A stretch of 64,000 nt of DNA. Source: an uncultured Hyphomicrobiaceae bacterium (GTDB lineage: Bacteria > Pseudomonadota > Alphaproteobacteria > Rhizobiales > CAMYJA01). How positions within the stretch are numbered: the stretch's first letter is position 1; each line of letters opens with the position of its first letter. The translations under genes and the position numbers were made by a program. Positions 19,328-28,942 of this stretch are shown here, one piece after another. The notes beneath the pieces were generated by a model. That model was not told the origin of the DNA, ran no database searches, and was given only the letters and a program-made list of their open reading frames with translations. The stretch spans positions 1-64,000 of the forward strand of contig CAMYJA010000004.1 in assembly GCA_947258705.1 (NCBI GenBank), written 5' to 3'.

Positions 19328-20081
19328 TTATCGTCGAGTGGCCGTTTCGGATCGCGTCCATGATGGCGGCCTCACGCCATTTACGATGCACTAGATAGGA
19401 CCTGACGATACGCCGCGGAGCGGGGATGGTGCCGCCATGTCCGGGCAGGTACATTTCATGCTCATGGTCCAGGAGTTTTTCGAGCGATGCCATATAGGCG
19501 TTCATATTGCCTTCCGGCGGTGCGATCACGCTGGTGTTCCACGCCATTACATGATCTCCGGTAATGAGAATATTCTGCTCTTGAACGTCGAGACAGATAT
19601 GGTCGGGCGCATGGCCGGGCGTATGAAGCGTTTTTAGCGACCACTCATCGGTTTCGATCAGATCACCCTCGCCCAATGCAATGTCGGGTTTGAAATTCCG
19701 ATCGATAAAATCTCCATCGGAGGGGCTGGTGGCGGTGCCGCCACGCGCGGACGCCCCGGCAACCGCGCCATATGTATCGGCGCCGGTGGCTTCTTTAAGC
19801 CGATCCATCCCGGCTGTGTGGTCCATGTGGGTGTGGGTTGCAATGATTTTGCTGATGGTTCCGCCGGAAGCGGCGTTCAATATAGCGTCGAGGTGATCAG
19901 AATCATCCGGGCCAGGATCGATCACGGCTATTTCGTCCCGGCCGATGAGATAGGTGTTGGTGCCTGAATAGGTGAACGGACCAGGATTATTGGCGACGAT
20001 TCGCCGAATGGAGGGTGCGAGCTCTCTCGGTTCTCCATATTCGAAGATCATCTCGCGTTTGAAGGGAACTTTATGGGACAT
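19152..20081 (-). CDS. MBL-fold metallo-hydrolase (LACTB2-like)
   Basis: 309-residue metallo-beta-lactamase-fold hydrolase. The zinc motif THTHMDHTAG is near residue 82, further ligands lie in LHTPGHAPDHI near 170 and PGHGGTI near 215. The C-terminal helical winged part (VYNGIDAAYANAATLSVFAH, then IERLYASGHI) matches LACTB2-like enzymes, so the full reading frame is likely real. That part overlaps 176 nt of the opposite-strand DUF1499 gene. Likely a ribonuclease or glyoxalase-like hydrolase; undetermined. Confidence 0.9.
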   Translation of the reverse strand: MSHKVPFKREMIFEYGEPRELAPSIRRIVANNPGPFTYSGTNTYLIGRDEIAVIDPGPDDSDHLDAILNAASGGTISKIIATHTHMDHTAGMDRLKEATGADTYGAVAGASARGGTATSPSDGDFIDRNFKPDIALGEGDLIETDEWSLKTLHTPGHAPDHICLDVQEQNILITGDHVMAWNTSVIAPPEGNMNAYMASLEKLLDHEHEMYLPGHGGTIPAPRRIVRSYLVHRKWREAAIMDAIRNGHSTIINIREKVYNGIDAAYANAATLSVFAHIERLYASGHISCEQPFSSDASFYPTETEERES

Positions 20082-20249
20082 AGATCGTGAATTCAGTTCA
20101 GTTGAGCGTTGCTGTCCTAGAATGCAAGGCAGGTTATATATACGCGATCACGAATATTTGTGCTTGAGCCGAAAAAATTTATGCGGCATTTCAGCGTGTT
20201 GCGATTATTATCTCTACGATTTTTCATCAGACCAACAGGAGATCTACCC

Positions 20250-20441
20250 ATGCACAGAATTTTAGCAGCGATTACCGTCATCACCGGAATTGTCATGTTC
20301 AGTCTTTCGGCTGTGTCTTACGAGACATTGGACGTGAGCGCTCATTCTGCTCCAGATGTGGTTCTGGCCAAGAAGAAATGCAAACCCGGATATGATTACG
20401 ACAAGAGAACGAAAAAATGCTACCCACGGGGATCGCATTAA
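20250..20441 (+). CDS. Small exported protein, 63 aa
   Basis: MHRILAAITVITGIVMFSLS begins a clear signal peptide, preceded by AGGAG at 20237-20241. The mature part is about 30 residues, Lys/Tyr-rich with two Cys (KKKCKPGYDYDKRTKKCYPR), giving a disulfide-capable, C-x11-C basic peptide. Neither flanking gene suggests an operon: it stands alone, followed by a strong terminator. Family unknown; small Cys-containing peptides of this kind occur as hypothetical proteins in the order. Confidence 0.65.
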   Translation: MHRILAAITVITGIVMFSLSAVSYETLDVSAHSAPDVVLAKKKCKPGYDYDKRTKKCYPRGSH

Positions 20442-20484
20442 TCTGTCTCTATTTTGATATCAAGCCTTATTCAGTAGACGTGAA

Positions 20485-20522
20485 TTTAGCGAGACCCGGG
20501 ATTGGGTCTCGCTAAATTTTTT
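20485..20522 (+). terminator. Intrinsic terminator after the 63-aa gene
   Basis: Perfect 13-bp stem TTTAGCGAGACCC / GGGTCTCGCTAAA (20485-20497 and 20504-20516), 6-nt loop, and a run of T at 20517-20522. Serves the small secreted-protein gene ending at 20441. Confidence 0.9.
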
Positions 20523-20543
20523 GGCAATTGCATCTCGAAATAA

Positions 20544-20620
20544 TGGTCGGAGTGGCAGGATTTGAACCTGCGACCCCGTCGTCCCGAACGACGTGCGCTA
20601 CCAGGCTGCGCTACACTCCG
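20544..20620 (-). tRNA. tRNA-Pro (CGG)
   Basis: Read on the minus strand it folds as a cloverleaf: acceptor CGGAGTG pairs with CACTCCG, the D arm contains GCGCAGCCTGGTAGCGC, the anticodon arm is CGTCG-TTCGGGA-CGACG giving anticodon CGG, and the T arm contains GCAGGTTCAAATCCTGC. The discriminator is A, and CCA is encoded (20544-20546). Confidence 0.97.
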
Positions 20621-20771
20621 AATTCAACGGCTTATAGCGGCGGACGCTTGCCGCTGCAAGGCGATTGATCGGGAAGTTTTCAAAGGGCCGAAATAAGGGG
20701 ATTGCAGGTCCTCTTTCGAGTGGTTATTGTCCGGCTCCGCCGATGGTTGAAAATCATACAAATTCAGGCGA

Positions 20772-20846
20772 TGGGGTGTAGCCAAGTGGTAAGGCAACGG
20801 GTTTTGATCCCGTGATTCGCAGGTTCGATCCCTGCCACCCCAACCA
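20772..20846 (+). tRNA. tRNA-Gln (TTG)
   Basis: Acceptor TGGGGTG pairs with CACCCCA; the anticodon arm ACGGG-TTTTGAT-CCCGT gives anticodon TTG (glutamine). The T arm is GCAGGTTCGATCCCTGC, the discriminator A, with encoded CCA at 20844-20846. Divergent from the tRNA-Pro gene by about 150 nt. Confidence 0.97.
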
Positions 20847-20886
20847 GAAACCATTTTCATTTCATTTTTGATTGTCAGGTTCGCTT

Positions 20887-22287
20887 CTATGAAGCGACAT
20901 TGCCGATAAGCGCGAAATTCCTGAAGCTTTCGGCACTCGACCGGACGAGGTCGGGGCCCGTCGGCTTGTCAAACAGCATCGCGCGAATGGCGCCATTCGA
21001 CGCGCCGGAAATCATATTGTGGGCGACGAAGACAAGCCCTGCATCATGATCCGCGGCGATGCCGATGCCGATGGGAGATTTGCGGATGAGATTGCCGGTG
21101 GCGCAGACGTCGCGCATATATGTGCCCCATCCAATGGCAAGTCCCAGGGTCTCGGCATTTTCGATGACATTTCCCGAGACGGCGGTATCGGCTTCGACGG
21201 CTATGCCGGTGCCGCGTTTGTCCTTGTCGTTTTCGCGGCGCTTGAGATTACGGACGAGATTGCCCTGAACGATCGCAAGGCGACCGCCTTCTTTGAAGTT
21301 CGTGACCGAAATTCCGGTTGCGGCCCCATCGACGATATTATGTGCGATCAAGGCGCCATCGAAGCCGAACTCTGCATAAAGGGCGACTTCGCCAAGACGG
21401 GCACAATGATTGTTTGTCATGATAACATTTGAAACGGCATTGCCGCGGATGGCGGAGTAGGCGCAATCAGTGATGCGGTTGGCGTTGACCGTGACCGCGC
21501 CGGCGCGGAAAACATTGATGCCATTGCCGTTTTGTCCGGAACCACCGCTATTGGCCTTGATGTTGCGGACACGGCAGTTTGAGATCGTACTGCCATCCTC
21601 CGCCGGTTTGGATTGCCATATTTGAATACCGTTATTGCCGCATTCGCTGACCTCGGAATGACTGATATCAAGACCGGTGGAATCGAGGCTGAAAATCCCA
21701 GTGTTTGCGCAGTGGGCGCAAATGATGTCCGAAATCGTGCCGGAGCAGTTGCGCAGGGAAAGACCGTTGAGAGGACTGTTGCGGACCTCGATGTTTTTCA
21801 GAGCGATGCCATTGCATCCCCTGGCCGAAATGAGGCCGTCGGCGCCGCGGTCCGGGCTCAAAGCTTTGCCGTCACCAATGAGAACCAATCCATCGAGGCG
21901 CAGATTATGCGCCTGGTCGGCACTGACAAAAGACGTGCCGCCCATGTAAACGATGCTCGTTTGACCGGGCACACCGCGTATCTCGGTTCCTTCACGGAGG
22001 ATCAGCGATTTTATCCGATATGTGCCTGTGTCCAAAAGCAGCGGCTGTTTCAACTCGGCTGCCTTGTCGACGGCAGTTTGCAGCAGACGGGTTTGATCGC
22101 GCGAAGCCGATGATTTGAGACCAAAACCGGCGCCGCTCATACCGGGCACACCGGAGGATGCGGCTTGAGCCTGGCGCGGGCCTGTCATTGCCGTCGCTGT
22201 CGCACCGGCGGCAACACCTGCACCAAGGGCAAGCGTGGAGCCAAGCATTTGTCGGCGGCTGCTGTCGATTGGATTGTCCTTAGTCAA
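20887..22287 (-). CDS. Tat-exported right-handed beta-helix protein (TIGR03808 type)
   Basis: 466 residues. The N-terminus has a twin-arginine signal (SSRRQMLGSTLALGAGVAAG), so folded export to the periplasm is predicted. The rest is a series of short parallel-beta repeats such as GNGINVFRAGAVTVNANRI, each about 22-24 residues and rich in N, G and A, as in pectate-lyase-like helices. It resembles the family of Tat-translocated repeat proteins seen in Rhizobiales. No lyase catalytic triad is evident. It lies six nt after the pyroglutamyl-peptidase-like gene on the same strand. Substrate (perhaps a polysaccharide) is inference. Confidence 0.85.
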   Translation of the reverse strand: MTKDNPIDSSRRQMLGSTLALGAGVAAGATATAMTGPRQAQAASSGVPGMSGAGFGLKSSASRDQTRLLQTAVDKAAELKQPLLLDTGTYRIKSLILREGTEIRGVPGQTSIVYMGGTSFVSADQAHNLRLDGLVLIGDGKALSPDRGADGLISARGCNGIALKNIEVRNSPLNGLSLRNCSGTISDIICAHCANTGIFSLDSTGLDISHSEVSECGNNGIQIWQSKPAEDGSTISNCRVRNIKANSGGSGQNGNGINVFRAGAVTVNANRITDCAYSAIRGNAVSNVIMTNNHCARLGEVALYAEFGFDGALIAHNIVDGAATGISVTNFKEGGRLAIVQGNLVRNLKRRENDKDKRGTGIAVEADTAVSGNVIENAETLGLAIGWGTYMRDVCATGNLIRKSPIGIGIAADHDAGLVFVAHNMISGASNGAIRAMLFDKPTGPDLVRSSAESFRNFALIGNVAS

Positions 22288-22293
22288 ATTACA

Positions 22294-23043
22294 TTATCCA
22301 GTTAGTTGAGCTGATTTTCTGCGCATGTCGTGGGTAGATATATACGATTTGAGTTCCGATTGCGGCATTCGGTTCGCCAGACGGGCCTTTTGCAGACACT
22401 GATTGATAATTATTAGCCCGGCCTGCATCAGCTCGGGCCAGATTAAACCATTTGATTTGCGGTTGTCGGACAGGCTTTTTCTACCGGTGGATTTTGACTT
22501 GAGATGGGCGGGTATATGGATGAAACCCGTTTGTTCTTTTTGTCCGTCCGACCATGCCTGAGCGAGGGACTTGTAAAAAAGATAATTGCACAGATATGAC
22601 CCGGCGTTCGTGGAAATGTGAGCGCTTATGCCGGCTTTGCGCAGGGCCGCGAGCATGGGATAGCAGGGCAGACTTGTCTGACGCCTGAAAGGACCATGAT
22701 CTGCGATCGGGCCGCGGCATCCAGGAAATCCGGCATTGTCCGGATCGCATGAGGCGAAATTCCGGGCGTAGCGCTCGATGCCGATGGAACGTGATCGGGA
22801 CTGCACACCGAAATGCAGCGTCAGAGCGGGACAATGTTGACGGCGAAGTTCGCAATGCATGGCGTCTACCGCCATCCATTCCGTCGGAAATATGTGTGAC
22901 GTAAAATGGCAATCAGGCCATAAGCTTTGGGCATGATCGGCAAGTTCGATAGCGCAGTCCGCCGATGGATTGTCAGCCATGCCGGGAAAGGGACCGAAGC
23001 CGGTCAGAAGTACGGCTTTTCGATGCCTGAATTGCGCCTTCAT
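22294..23043 (-). CDS. Pyroglutamyl-peptidase I-like (peptidase C15) protein
   Basis: 249 residues. The fold signature TGFGPFPGMADNPS is near the start; a catalytic Glu candidate is in GIERYARN, the nucleophile Cys in NAGSYLCNYLFY and the His in GFIHIPAHL, matching the C15 triad order E, C, H. The family is usually about 215 residues, and here the C-terminus carries some 30 more. It lies 3 nt after meaB and 6 nt before the Tat-exported gene, so it is probably co-transcribed with the mutase genes. Removal of N-terminal pyroglutamate from peptides is the likely activity. Confidence 0.82.
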   Translation of the reverse strand: MKAQFRHRKAVLLTGFGPFPGMADNPSADCAIELADHAQSLWPDCHFTSHIFPTEWMAVDAMHCELRRQHCPALTLHFGVQSRSRSIGIERYARNFASCDPDNAGFPGCRGPIADHGPFRRQTSLPCYPMLAALRKAGISAHISTNAGSYLCNYLFYKSLAQAWSDGQKEQTGFIHIPAHLKSKSTGRKSLSDNRKSNGLIWPELMQAGLIIINQCLQKARLANRMPQSELKSYISTHDMRRKSAQLTG

Positions 23044-23046
23044 GGA

Positions 23047-24048
23047 CTAGAGTCCCAGCATCGAGATGATTTTATCAACCGCGAGTTGGGGCGTGATTTT
23101 TCCATGACGCACTTCGGCTTCGAGCCTGGCAAGCTCGTTCCCCACGGCTTTGCGTGATCGCAGTAAATCCATCAGTTCCTGTTCGACCATTTCATGCATC
23201 CATTTGACGTTCTGTGCCTGACGATGGCCGGTGAACTCTCCGGATTGCGTAAGACTGGAATTGTGGTTCTGGACCTCGGTCCAGAGCGTATTGAGACCGA
23301 TATTCTTGAGTCCCGAAACCGTTATGACCGGCGGCGACCAGTTGGGGCTTGCAGGCTTGAGAATATGGAGGGCGGTTTTATACTCGATCGCGGCCTGTTC
23401 CGCGCGCATGGCATTGTCTCCGTCTGCTTTGTTAACCGCGATCATGTCAGCAAGCTCGAGTACGCCTTTTTTTATCCCCTGCAATTCGTCGCCTGCACCG
23501 GGCAGAGCGAGTACAAGGAAGAAATCAACCATATCGGCGACAGCGGTTTCAGACTGTCCGATGCCCACGGTTTCGACGATGATGATGTCAAAACCGGCGG
23601 CTTCGCACAGGGCCATGGTTTCACGGGTTTTCCGCGTCACACCGCCAAGCGTACCCGATGTTGGCGAAGGGCGAATATAAGCATTTGGATTGACGGCAAG
23701 ACGAGGCATCCGGGTTTTGTCACCAAGGATCGAACCACCGGTGCGTGACGATGTGGGATCGATGGCCAGTACCGCAATTTTATGTCCTGCGTCGGCGAGG
23801 TTGGTACCGAGCTGGTCGATCAGGGTCGATTTTCCAACCCCAGGAACTCCGGTGATGCCGATACGAAGCGCATTGCCAGTCTTTGGCAGCAGACGCTGGA
23901 GGAGTTCCTGGGCCATTTCGCGGTGTTCGGGCTTTGAGCTTTCCATCAATGTGACCGCGCGTGCCAGGCGGGTGACATCGCCGGACAGAACGCCTTGCTC
24001 GTAATCGTCGACGACCGGACTTGTTTGCTTGGATGGTTTTTTCAGCAT
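23047..24048 (-). CDS. meaB: Methylmalonyl-CoA mutase-associated GTPase MeaB
   Basis: 333-residue G3E-type GTPase that loads and protects adenosylcobalamin on methylmalonyl-CoA mutase. Walker A GITGVPGVGKSTLIDQLG near 58-75, Mg-site Asp region LAIDPTSSRTGGSILGDKTR, switch-II ETVGIGQSE, and the NKADGDN specificity motif are intact. It is 21 nt downstream of the mutase large-subunit gene. Nothing unusual. Confidence 0.96.
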   Translation of the reverse strand: MLKKPSKQTSPVVDDYEQGVLSGDVTRLARAVTLMESSKPEHREMAQELLQRLLPKTGNALRIGITGVPGVGKSTLIDQLGTNLADAGHKIAVLAIDPTSSRTGGSILGDKTRMPRLAVNPNAYIRPSPTSGTLGGVTRKTRETMALCEAAGFDIIIVETVGIGQSETAVADMVDFFLVLALPGAGDELQGIKKGVLELADMIAVNKADGDNAMRAEQAAIEYKTALHILKPASPNWSPPVITVSGLKNIGLNTLWTEVQNHNSSLTQSGEFTGHRQAQNVKWMHEMVEQELMDLLRSRKAVGNELARLEAEVRHGKITPQLAVDKIISMLGL

Positions 24049-24069
24049 TTTGCGAAATTTGCCTGTACT

Positions 24070-26235
24070 CTATTCAGCGGCTTCTGCGGGCTCGTAGCCG
24101 AGCTTGGTATTCAATTTTTCAATCAAATCCGATGCGGCTTCGGCAATATTCGTTCCGGGGCCGAAAACCGCCATAGCGCCCGCTTCGATCAGGGCGTCGT
24201 AATCCTGAGGCGGGACAACCCCGCCGACAACGATCATGATGTCGGGGCGGCCCTGTTGCTTGAGTTCGGCCTTGAGCTCGGGTATGAGCGTCAGATGACC
24301 CGCGGCCAAGGATGATGCGCCGATGATGTGCACGTCGTTTTCCACGGCCTGACGGGCTGCTTCCTGCGGTGTCTGGAACAGGGGGCCGATGTCAACGTCA
24401 AAGCCTAGATCGGCAAAGGCGGATGCAATGACTTTTTGGCCGCGGTCGTGGCCGTCCTGGCCCATTTTAGCAACCAGAATTCGCGGGCGGCGGCCATCGT
24501 TCCGTTCGAAGGTCTCGACGGCTCTTTGGATTTTTTCAAGCCCAGTATTCATTGTGCCTACCTCGGATCTGTAAATGCCGGAGATTGATTTTATTTCCGC
24601 AGTATGGCGGCCATAAATTTCCTCGAGGGCGCCGGAAATCTCGCCAACCGTCGCTTTTTCTCGCGCTGCATCGATTGCAAGCGCCAGAAGATTGCCGGTG
24701 TTGTTCCTGGCGCCTTCCGTCAATTGCGTCAAGGCGGCCCGGCAGGCCTCTTCATTGCGTTCAGACCTCAATTTCTCGAGTTTTTCAATTTGCTGCCTGC
24801 GTACGGCGGCGTTGTCGACCTTCAATATATCGATATCAGGCTCGTCGGAGACATGGAACTTATTGACGCCGACAATTGTCTGGCGGCCGGAATCGATGCG
24901 TCCCTGGGTGCGCGCGGCGGCTTCTTCGATGCGCATTTTCGGAATGCCAGCCGATATGGCTTTTGCCATGCCGCCAAGCCCGTTGACCTCTTCGATATGG
25001 CTCCAGGCGCTCCGGGCCAGGTCATAGGTCAGTCGCTCCATGAAATGACTGCCTCCCCATGGATCGATGACCCGGCATGTCCCGGTTTCCTGCTCAATGA
25101 AAAGCTGGGTGTTTCGGGCAATGCGCGCCGAGAAATCCGTCGGCAGGGCCAGGGCCTCGTCAAGTGCATTGGTATGCAGAGACTGGGTCTGTCCCTGGGT
25201 GGCGGCCATGGCTTCGATGCAGGTTCTGGTGACATTGTTGAACACGTCCTGGGCCGTGAGGCTCCAGCCGCTGGTCTGGCAATGGGTGCGCAGGCTCAGG
25301 GATTTCGGATCCCGGGGATTGAACTCCTTCAGAAGCTTAGCCCACAACAGCCGCGCCGCCCGCAATTTCGCGATTTCCATGAAATAGTTCATGCCGATCG
25401 CCCAGAAGAACGAAAGACGCGGTGCGAAACTGTCGATATCCATTCCGGCTTCGATGCCGGCGCGCACATATTCGACGCCGTCGGCGAGGGTGTAGGCGAG
25501 TTCGAGATCGGCCGTGGCACCGGCTTCCTGCATGTGATAGCCGGAAATCGATATGGAGTTGAAGCGCGGCATGTTTTTCGAGGCATAGGCGAAAATGTCG
25601 GAAATGATCCGCATGGAGGGTTCGGGGGGATAAATATAGGTATTGCGGACCATGAATTCTTTCAGAATATCGTTCTGAATGGTGCCGCTCAGTTTTTCCG
25701 GTGCTATGTTTTGCTCCTCTCCTGCGATGATGAAGAGTGCCAAGATCGGCAAAACGGCGCCATTCATGGTCATGGAGACAGAGGTCTGGTCGAGCGGAAT
25801 GCCGGCAAAAAGCGTCCTCATGTCCAGGATCGAGTCGATGGCGACGCCGGCCATGCCAACGTCACCGCGAACGCGGGGATGGTCGGAATCATATCCACGG
25901 TGGGTGGCGAGGTCGAAGGCAATCGAAAGACCTTTTTGGCCCGCCGCCAGATTGCGGCGGTAAAAGGCGTTGGATTCTTCTGCCGTCGAAAACCCTGCAT
26001 ATTGGCGGATTGTCCAGGGGCGCTGGACATACATAGTCGAGTACGGTCCGCGCAAATAAGGCGTGAGCCCGGGCCATGTATTGAGGAAATCAATATTTTC
26101 GGTATCGGCCCCGGTGTAGGCGGATTTCAGCTCGATACCCTCGGGCGTTCGGATAGCGCCAGCGTCGATCGGCGCGTTCGCAACGCCCGGTTCTTTAACG
26201 AGGTTGATCGATGTAAAATCGGGTATCCGGCTCAT
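24070..26235 (-). CDS. scpA: Methylmalonyl-CoA mutase, large (catalytic) subunit
   Basis: About 721 residues; adenosylcobalamin-dependent interconversion of (R)-methylmalonyl-CoA and succinyl-CoA. The N-terminal TIM barrel includes YMRG-like [19 protein letters not shown] and [20 protein letters not shown]; the C-terminal B12-binding domain has the base-off motif [10 protein letters not shown] near 590. The start is ATG 26235 ([12 protein letters not shown]); an in-frame TTG at 26253 would add six residues, with AGGA just upstream. Followed by meaB and preceded 64 nt by the small subunit, forming the propionate-assimilation cluster. Confidence 0.96.
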   Translation of the reverse strand: MSRIPDFTSINLVKEPGVANAPIDAGAIRTPEGIELKSAYTGADTENIDFLNTWPGLTPYLRGPYSTMYVQRPWTIRQYAGFSTAEESNAFYRRNLAAGQKGLSIAFDLATHRGYDSDHPRVRGDVGMAGVAIDSILDMRTLFAGIPLDQTSVSMTMNGAVLPILALFIIAGEEQNIAPEKLSGTIQNDILKEFMVRNTYIYPPEPSMRIISDIFAYASKNMPRFNSISISGYHMQEAGATADLELAYTLADGVEYVRAGIEAGMDIDSFAPRLSFFWAIGMNYFMEIAKLRAARLLWAKLLKEFNPRDPKSLSLRTHCQTSGWSLTAQDVFNNVTRTCIEAMAATQGQTQSLHTNALDEALALPTDFSARIARNTQLFIEQETGTCRVIDPWGGSHFMERLTYDLARSAWSHIEEVNGLGGMAKAISAGIPKMRIEEAAARTQGRIDSGRQTIVGVNKFHVSDEPDIDILKVDNAAVRRQQIEKLEKLRSERNEEACRAALTQLTEGARNNTGNLLALAIDAAREKATVGEISGALEEIYGRHTAEIKSISGIYRSEVGTMNTGLEKIQRAVETFERNDGRRPRILVAKMGQDGHDRGQKVIASAFADLGFDVDIGPLFQTPQEAARQAVENDVHIIGASSLAAGHLTLIPELKAELKQQGRPDIMIVVGGVVPPQDYDALIEAGAMAVFGPGTNIAEAASDLIEKLNTKLGYEPAEAAE

Positions 26236-26316
26236 ATCGGTTTTTTCAAACAATTTTCCTAACGGGTGCGAAAACCATTCGGCGCGCTTGGCGTACCTGC
26301 GGCTTCGCTCAATTTA

Positions 26317-28209
26317 TCACGACACGCCCAGTCTATCGTGAGCGTCGCTTAGTGTCTCGAGGATATTTACACCGGCATGAATGAATGCGTCGATGCCCGC
26401 ACTCCGGTAGGCGTCGCGGTTTTCTCCGGCGCGTCCGGCGAGATAGACATAGTCCGCTTTGGCCGATTTGAGCCTTTTGGCCGCTTCTTCCGCCTCATTG
26501 CCGTAAATCGCATCGCTTGAGCAAATGCACGCAAGGGAGGCGCCGCTTTTTTCGAATGCCGCAATCAGCGTGTCGTAATCTTCATAGGCCTGGTTTTCGG
26601 TGGTCGCCATGCCGCCTGCACCGAAGAAATTCGCTGCCCAGTTTGCCCTCATGTTGAAATCCTGAACCGTTCCCAGATTGGCCAGGAAGACAGTCGGTGG
26701 ATGGCCTGTTCTGGCGCGGTAGGCATCGCTTGCATCGCGCAATTTCTCAAAAGGCGCGCTAAGTCTGCGCAGATGCAGAGGCTCGACGGTAATCGCGACA
26801 TCGTCGAGCGGCGGCGGCAGGATATGGGGTTCGGCAGACACCGGTTTTTCATTTAGTTGCGGAAATGAGGATATGCCTGTCAATTCCTGCCTGGCCATTG
26901 CGATGTCGTTCGCCCGTGCCTCATGTGTCGCACGGATCATATTTTGTATCTTGCCGGATTGAAGGGCTTTGAACATGCCGCCATCTTTTTCGATGTCCTG
27001 GAAAAGATGCCATGCCTTTTCCGACAATTCATCGGTCAGGTAATCGACATAATGACTGCCGCCCGCTGGATCGAGGACGGCACCAAACGAGGCTTCTTCG
27101 CGGAGAACCATCTGGCAATTGCGCGCCATGCGCCGTGCGAAACTGTCAGGGGCGCCAATGGCCCATGTGTAGGGCAGCACGGTAATGGCTTGCGCCCCAC
27201 CCATCGCCGCGGCGGCACATGCTGCGGTTGTGCGCAGCATGTTCACCCAGGGATCCCGTCGGGTCATCATGCGTTCCGATGTTTGGGCCGAGAGTTCAAC
27301 CCTGGCCGCCGCCTCCGCGCATCCGCATGCATCGGCGATCTGCCAGACAAGTCTGCGGGCGGCACGGAATTTTGCGGTGGTCTCGAAAAGGTCCGTGTCG
27401 GCGGCGAGAGAGACGGAGAGTTCAGGGATTGTTTGGCCGGGGTGAGCGCCCGCATCGTCGCGGGCCCTGACATAGGCAACGATGGTGGCCATTACACATG
27501 CCAGTTCCTGGGCCGCACCGGCCCCGGCATTATGATAGGGGCGACCATCGGCCAGGAGAATTCTCTGTATGGGAAGACCGCCGTCGCGGGCCGTGGTAAG
27601 TTCCTCAATCTGACGATATGCATTTTCCATGTCGACGTCGAGCGCGCCGAGGCGGGCTAAAGCGCCCAAGGGATCGGCCCCCAGAGAAATCCGCATGTTG
27701 CCGTTCTCGCGACCTCGCCCTTTTGCAAGTCCCGCCAGCATTTCCGGAAGTTTACCGATATTCAATCCGGCATCGAATGAGAGCGCAATCATGTCCAGAT
27801 GGACGCCCTTCAAGGCTGCATTGAGCGCGTTCGATGTGGGATCGAGCCCCGATTGACCGGGGGCGGCCAGCCGCAAGGTGATGGAGGTTGCTCCGCCTTC
27901 AAGATCGCTCAGAATAGCTTTGTTGGCCGTTTCCGGAGCGCGATCAACATGCAGTTGATCGATTTCCCAGGCCGGGTCGGTTTTACCGGCACTCCAACCA
28001 CGGGTGAAAGGCTGAGTTCCCGGCGTCAGGGAGGATTGATCAAAGGCTTCATCGCCGGGCGTGTAAAGAGGGTCAATTCTGATGCCGTCACGGGTTCTGG
28101 CAACGAGCGTATCTTCGAAATCAGCCCCTCTCAACGCTGCCTCGACCAGGGCAAGCCAGTCATTGCGCGTTTTCGGCTCGAATTCAGCGGCGAGTTTCAG
28201 TTCGGACAT
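26317..28209 (-). CDS. mutA: Methylmalonyl-CoA mutase, small (beta) subunit
   Basis: 630 residues, a structural paralogue of the large subunit whose barrel and C-terminal domain are degenerate. FEPKTRNDWLALVEAALRGA is the characteristic N-terminus, and RRDPWVNMLRTTAACAAAAM near 308 the barrel. In the C-terminal domain the cobalamin DxHxxG is missing, as expected for this subunit. It is the promoter-proximal gene of a run: mutA, scpA, meaB, C15 peptidase, Tat protein, with short spacers. No B12 riboswitch-like element is evident upstream between 28210 and 28357. Confidence 0.94.
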   Translation of the reverse strand: MSELKLAAEFEPKTRNDWLALVEAALRGADFEDTLVARTRDGIRIDPLYTPGDEAFDQSSLTPGTQPFTRGWSAGKTDPAWEIDQLHVDRAPETANKAILSDLEGGATSITLRLAAPGQSGLDPTSNALNAALKGVHLDMIALSFDAGLNIGKLPEMLAGLAKGRGRENGNMRISLGADPLGALARLGALDVDMENAYRQIEELTTARDGGLPIQRILLADGRPYHNAGAGAAQELACVMATIVAYVRARDDAGAHPGQTIPELSVSLAADTDLFETTAKFRAARRLVWQIADACGCAEAAARVELSAQTSERMMTRRDPWVNMLRTTAACAAAAMGGAQAITVLPYTWAIGAPDSFARRMARNCQMVLREEASFGAVLDPAGGSHYVDYLTDELSEKAWHLFQDIEKDGGMFKALQSGKIQNMIRATHEARANDIAMARQELTGISSFPQLNEKPVSAEPHILPPPLDDVAITVEPLHLRRLSAPFEKLRDASDAYRARTGHPPTVFLANLGTVQDFNMRANWAANFFGAGGMATTENQAYEDYDTLIAAFEKSGASLACICSSDAIYGNEAEEAAKRLKSAKADYVYLAGRAGENRDAYRSAGIDAFIHAGVNILETLSDAHDRLGVS

Positions 28210-28357
28210 TTTCGATGTTCTCTGCGATGTCGCAGCGTTAAAGCAGACTTGTCAGGTCTCGATATCTCCCTGAAGCGCGGATATTAAACTTTAATATTTG
28301 AATCGATAGTACGACAACCGCATTCACCCAAGCAGCGTTCAGGCCGGTGGGTTGTCA

Positions 28358-28753
28358 CTAAAGAACCATATCTATTCCGGGAATATCCTTGAGTGCATCG
28401 TTTACGGTGTCGGTCCCGGCTTTGTCCCGGGTATATTCGATGAGTTCCTTCGCAACACTCTGCGATTGCGGGATGTCGAGGCCGAGCCCCTGAAGCTGGC
28501 CAACAGTCTCCATGATGCCGCCGCCGCCCATCATTCCGCCGACGGCCGACATAAGCCCGCCACCGGATGACTGGCCGGAATCGGAAGCTTTGGCGATCAG
28601 GTCGTCCGCTCCTGGAAGCGCCGCCATGATGGGGGCTATTTTTTCTTCCGATCCGCTTTTTTTCAGCATGCCCAATATGACGCCGATGGCCTTTTCAGCA
28701 ACATTTGCATCAATTCCAAGATTTTCGACAAGCCGGGTGACAAGATCCTGCAT
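28358..28753 (-). CDS. Small glycine-rich protein, DUF2267/DUF2780-like
   Basis: 131 residues: an N-terminal helical pair (QDLVTRLVENLGIDANVAEK), a Gly/Met-rich linker GGGLMSAVGGMMGGGGIMET, then a second helical part. The glycine linker between helical bundles and the D/E-rich pattern LGIDIPQ-like (GLGLDIPQSQSVAKELIEYT) resemble small bacterial proteins of unknown function. No signal peptide. Single gene, ending 148 nt before the small mutase subunit; function unknown. Confidence 0.65.
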   Translation of the reverse strand: MQDLVTRLVENLGIDANVAEKAIGVILGMLKKSGSEEKIAPIMAALPGADDLIAKASDSGQSSGGGLMSAVGGMMGGGGIMETVGQLQGLGLDIPQSQSVAKELIEYTRDKAGTDTVNDALKDIPGIDMVL

Positions 28754-28942
28754 ATCAACCTTTCCGATTAACGTATTTCATGATCAAATAATTGCCTGTG
28801 TTAAAGCCTATCGTTCCGTTATTGTACAGGGATAAGGGTGGGGATGCGTCCAAAAAAGGGTTTAAGATAAATCCGAGTTCGGGCACGATCCAGCTAACGA
28901 ATCGCACAGAAATGAAATTTCACAATAATTAAGGCTGAAACC

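Noticed and set aside
24604-26262. 552-codon open frame antisense to scpA
   Set aside because: Complement of an unambiguous, full-length mutase gene; typical antisense open frame in a gene of this composition.
28210-28357. Cobalamin riboswitch upstream of mutA
   Set aside because: No B12-box-like conserved stretch or large multi-stem fold seen in the 150 nt.
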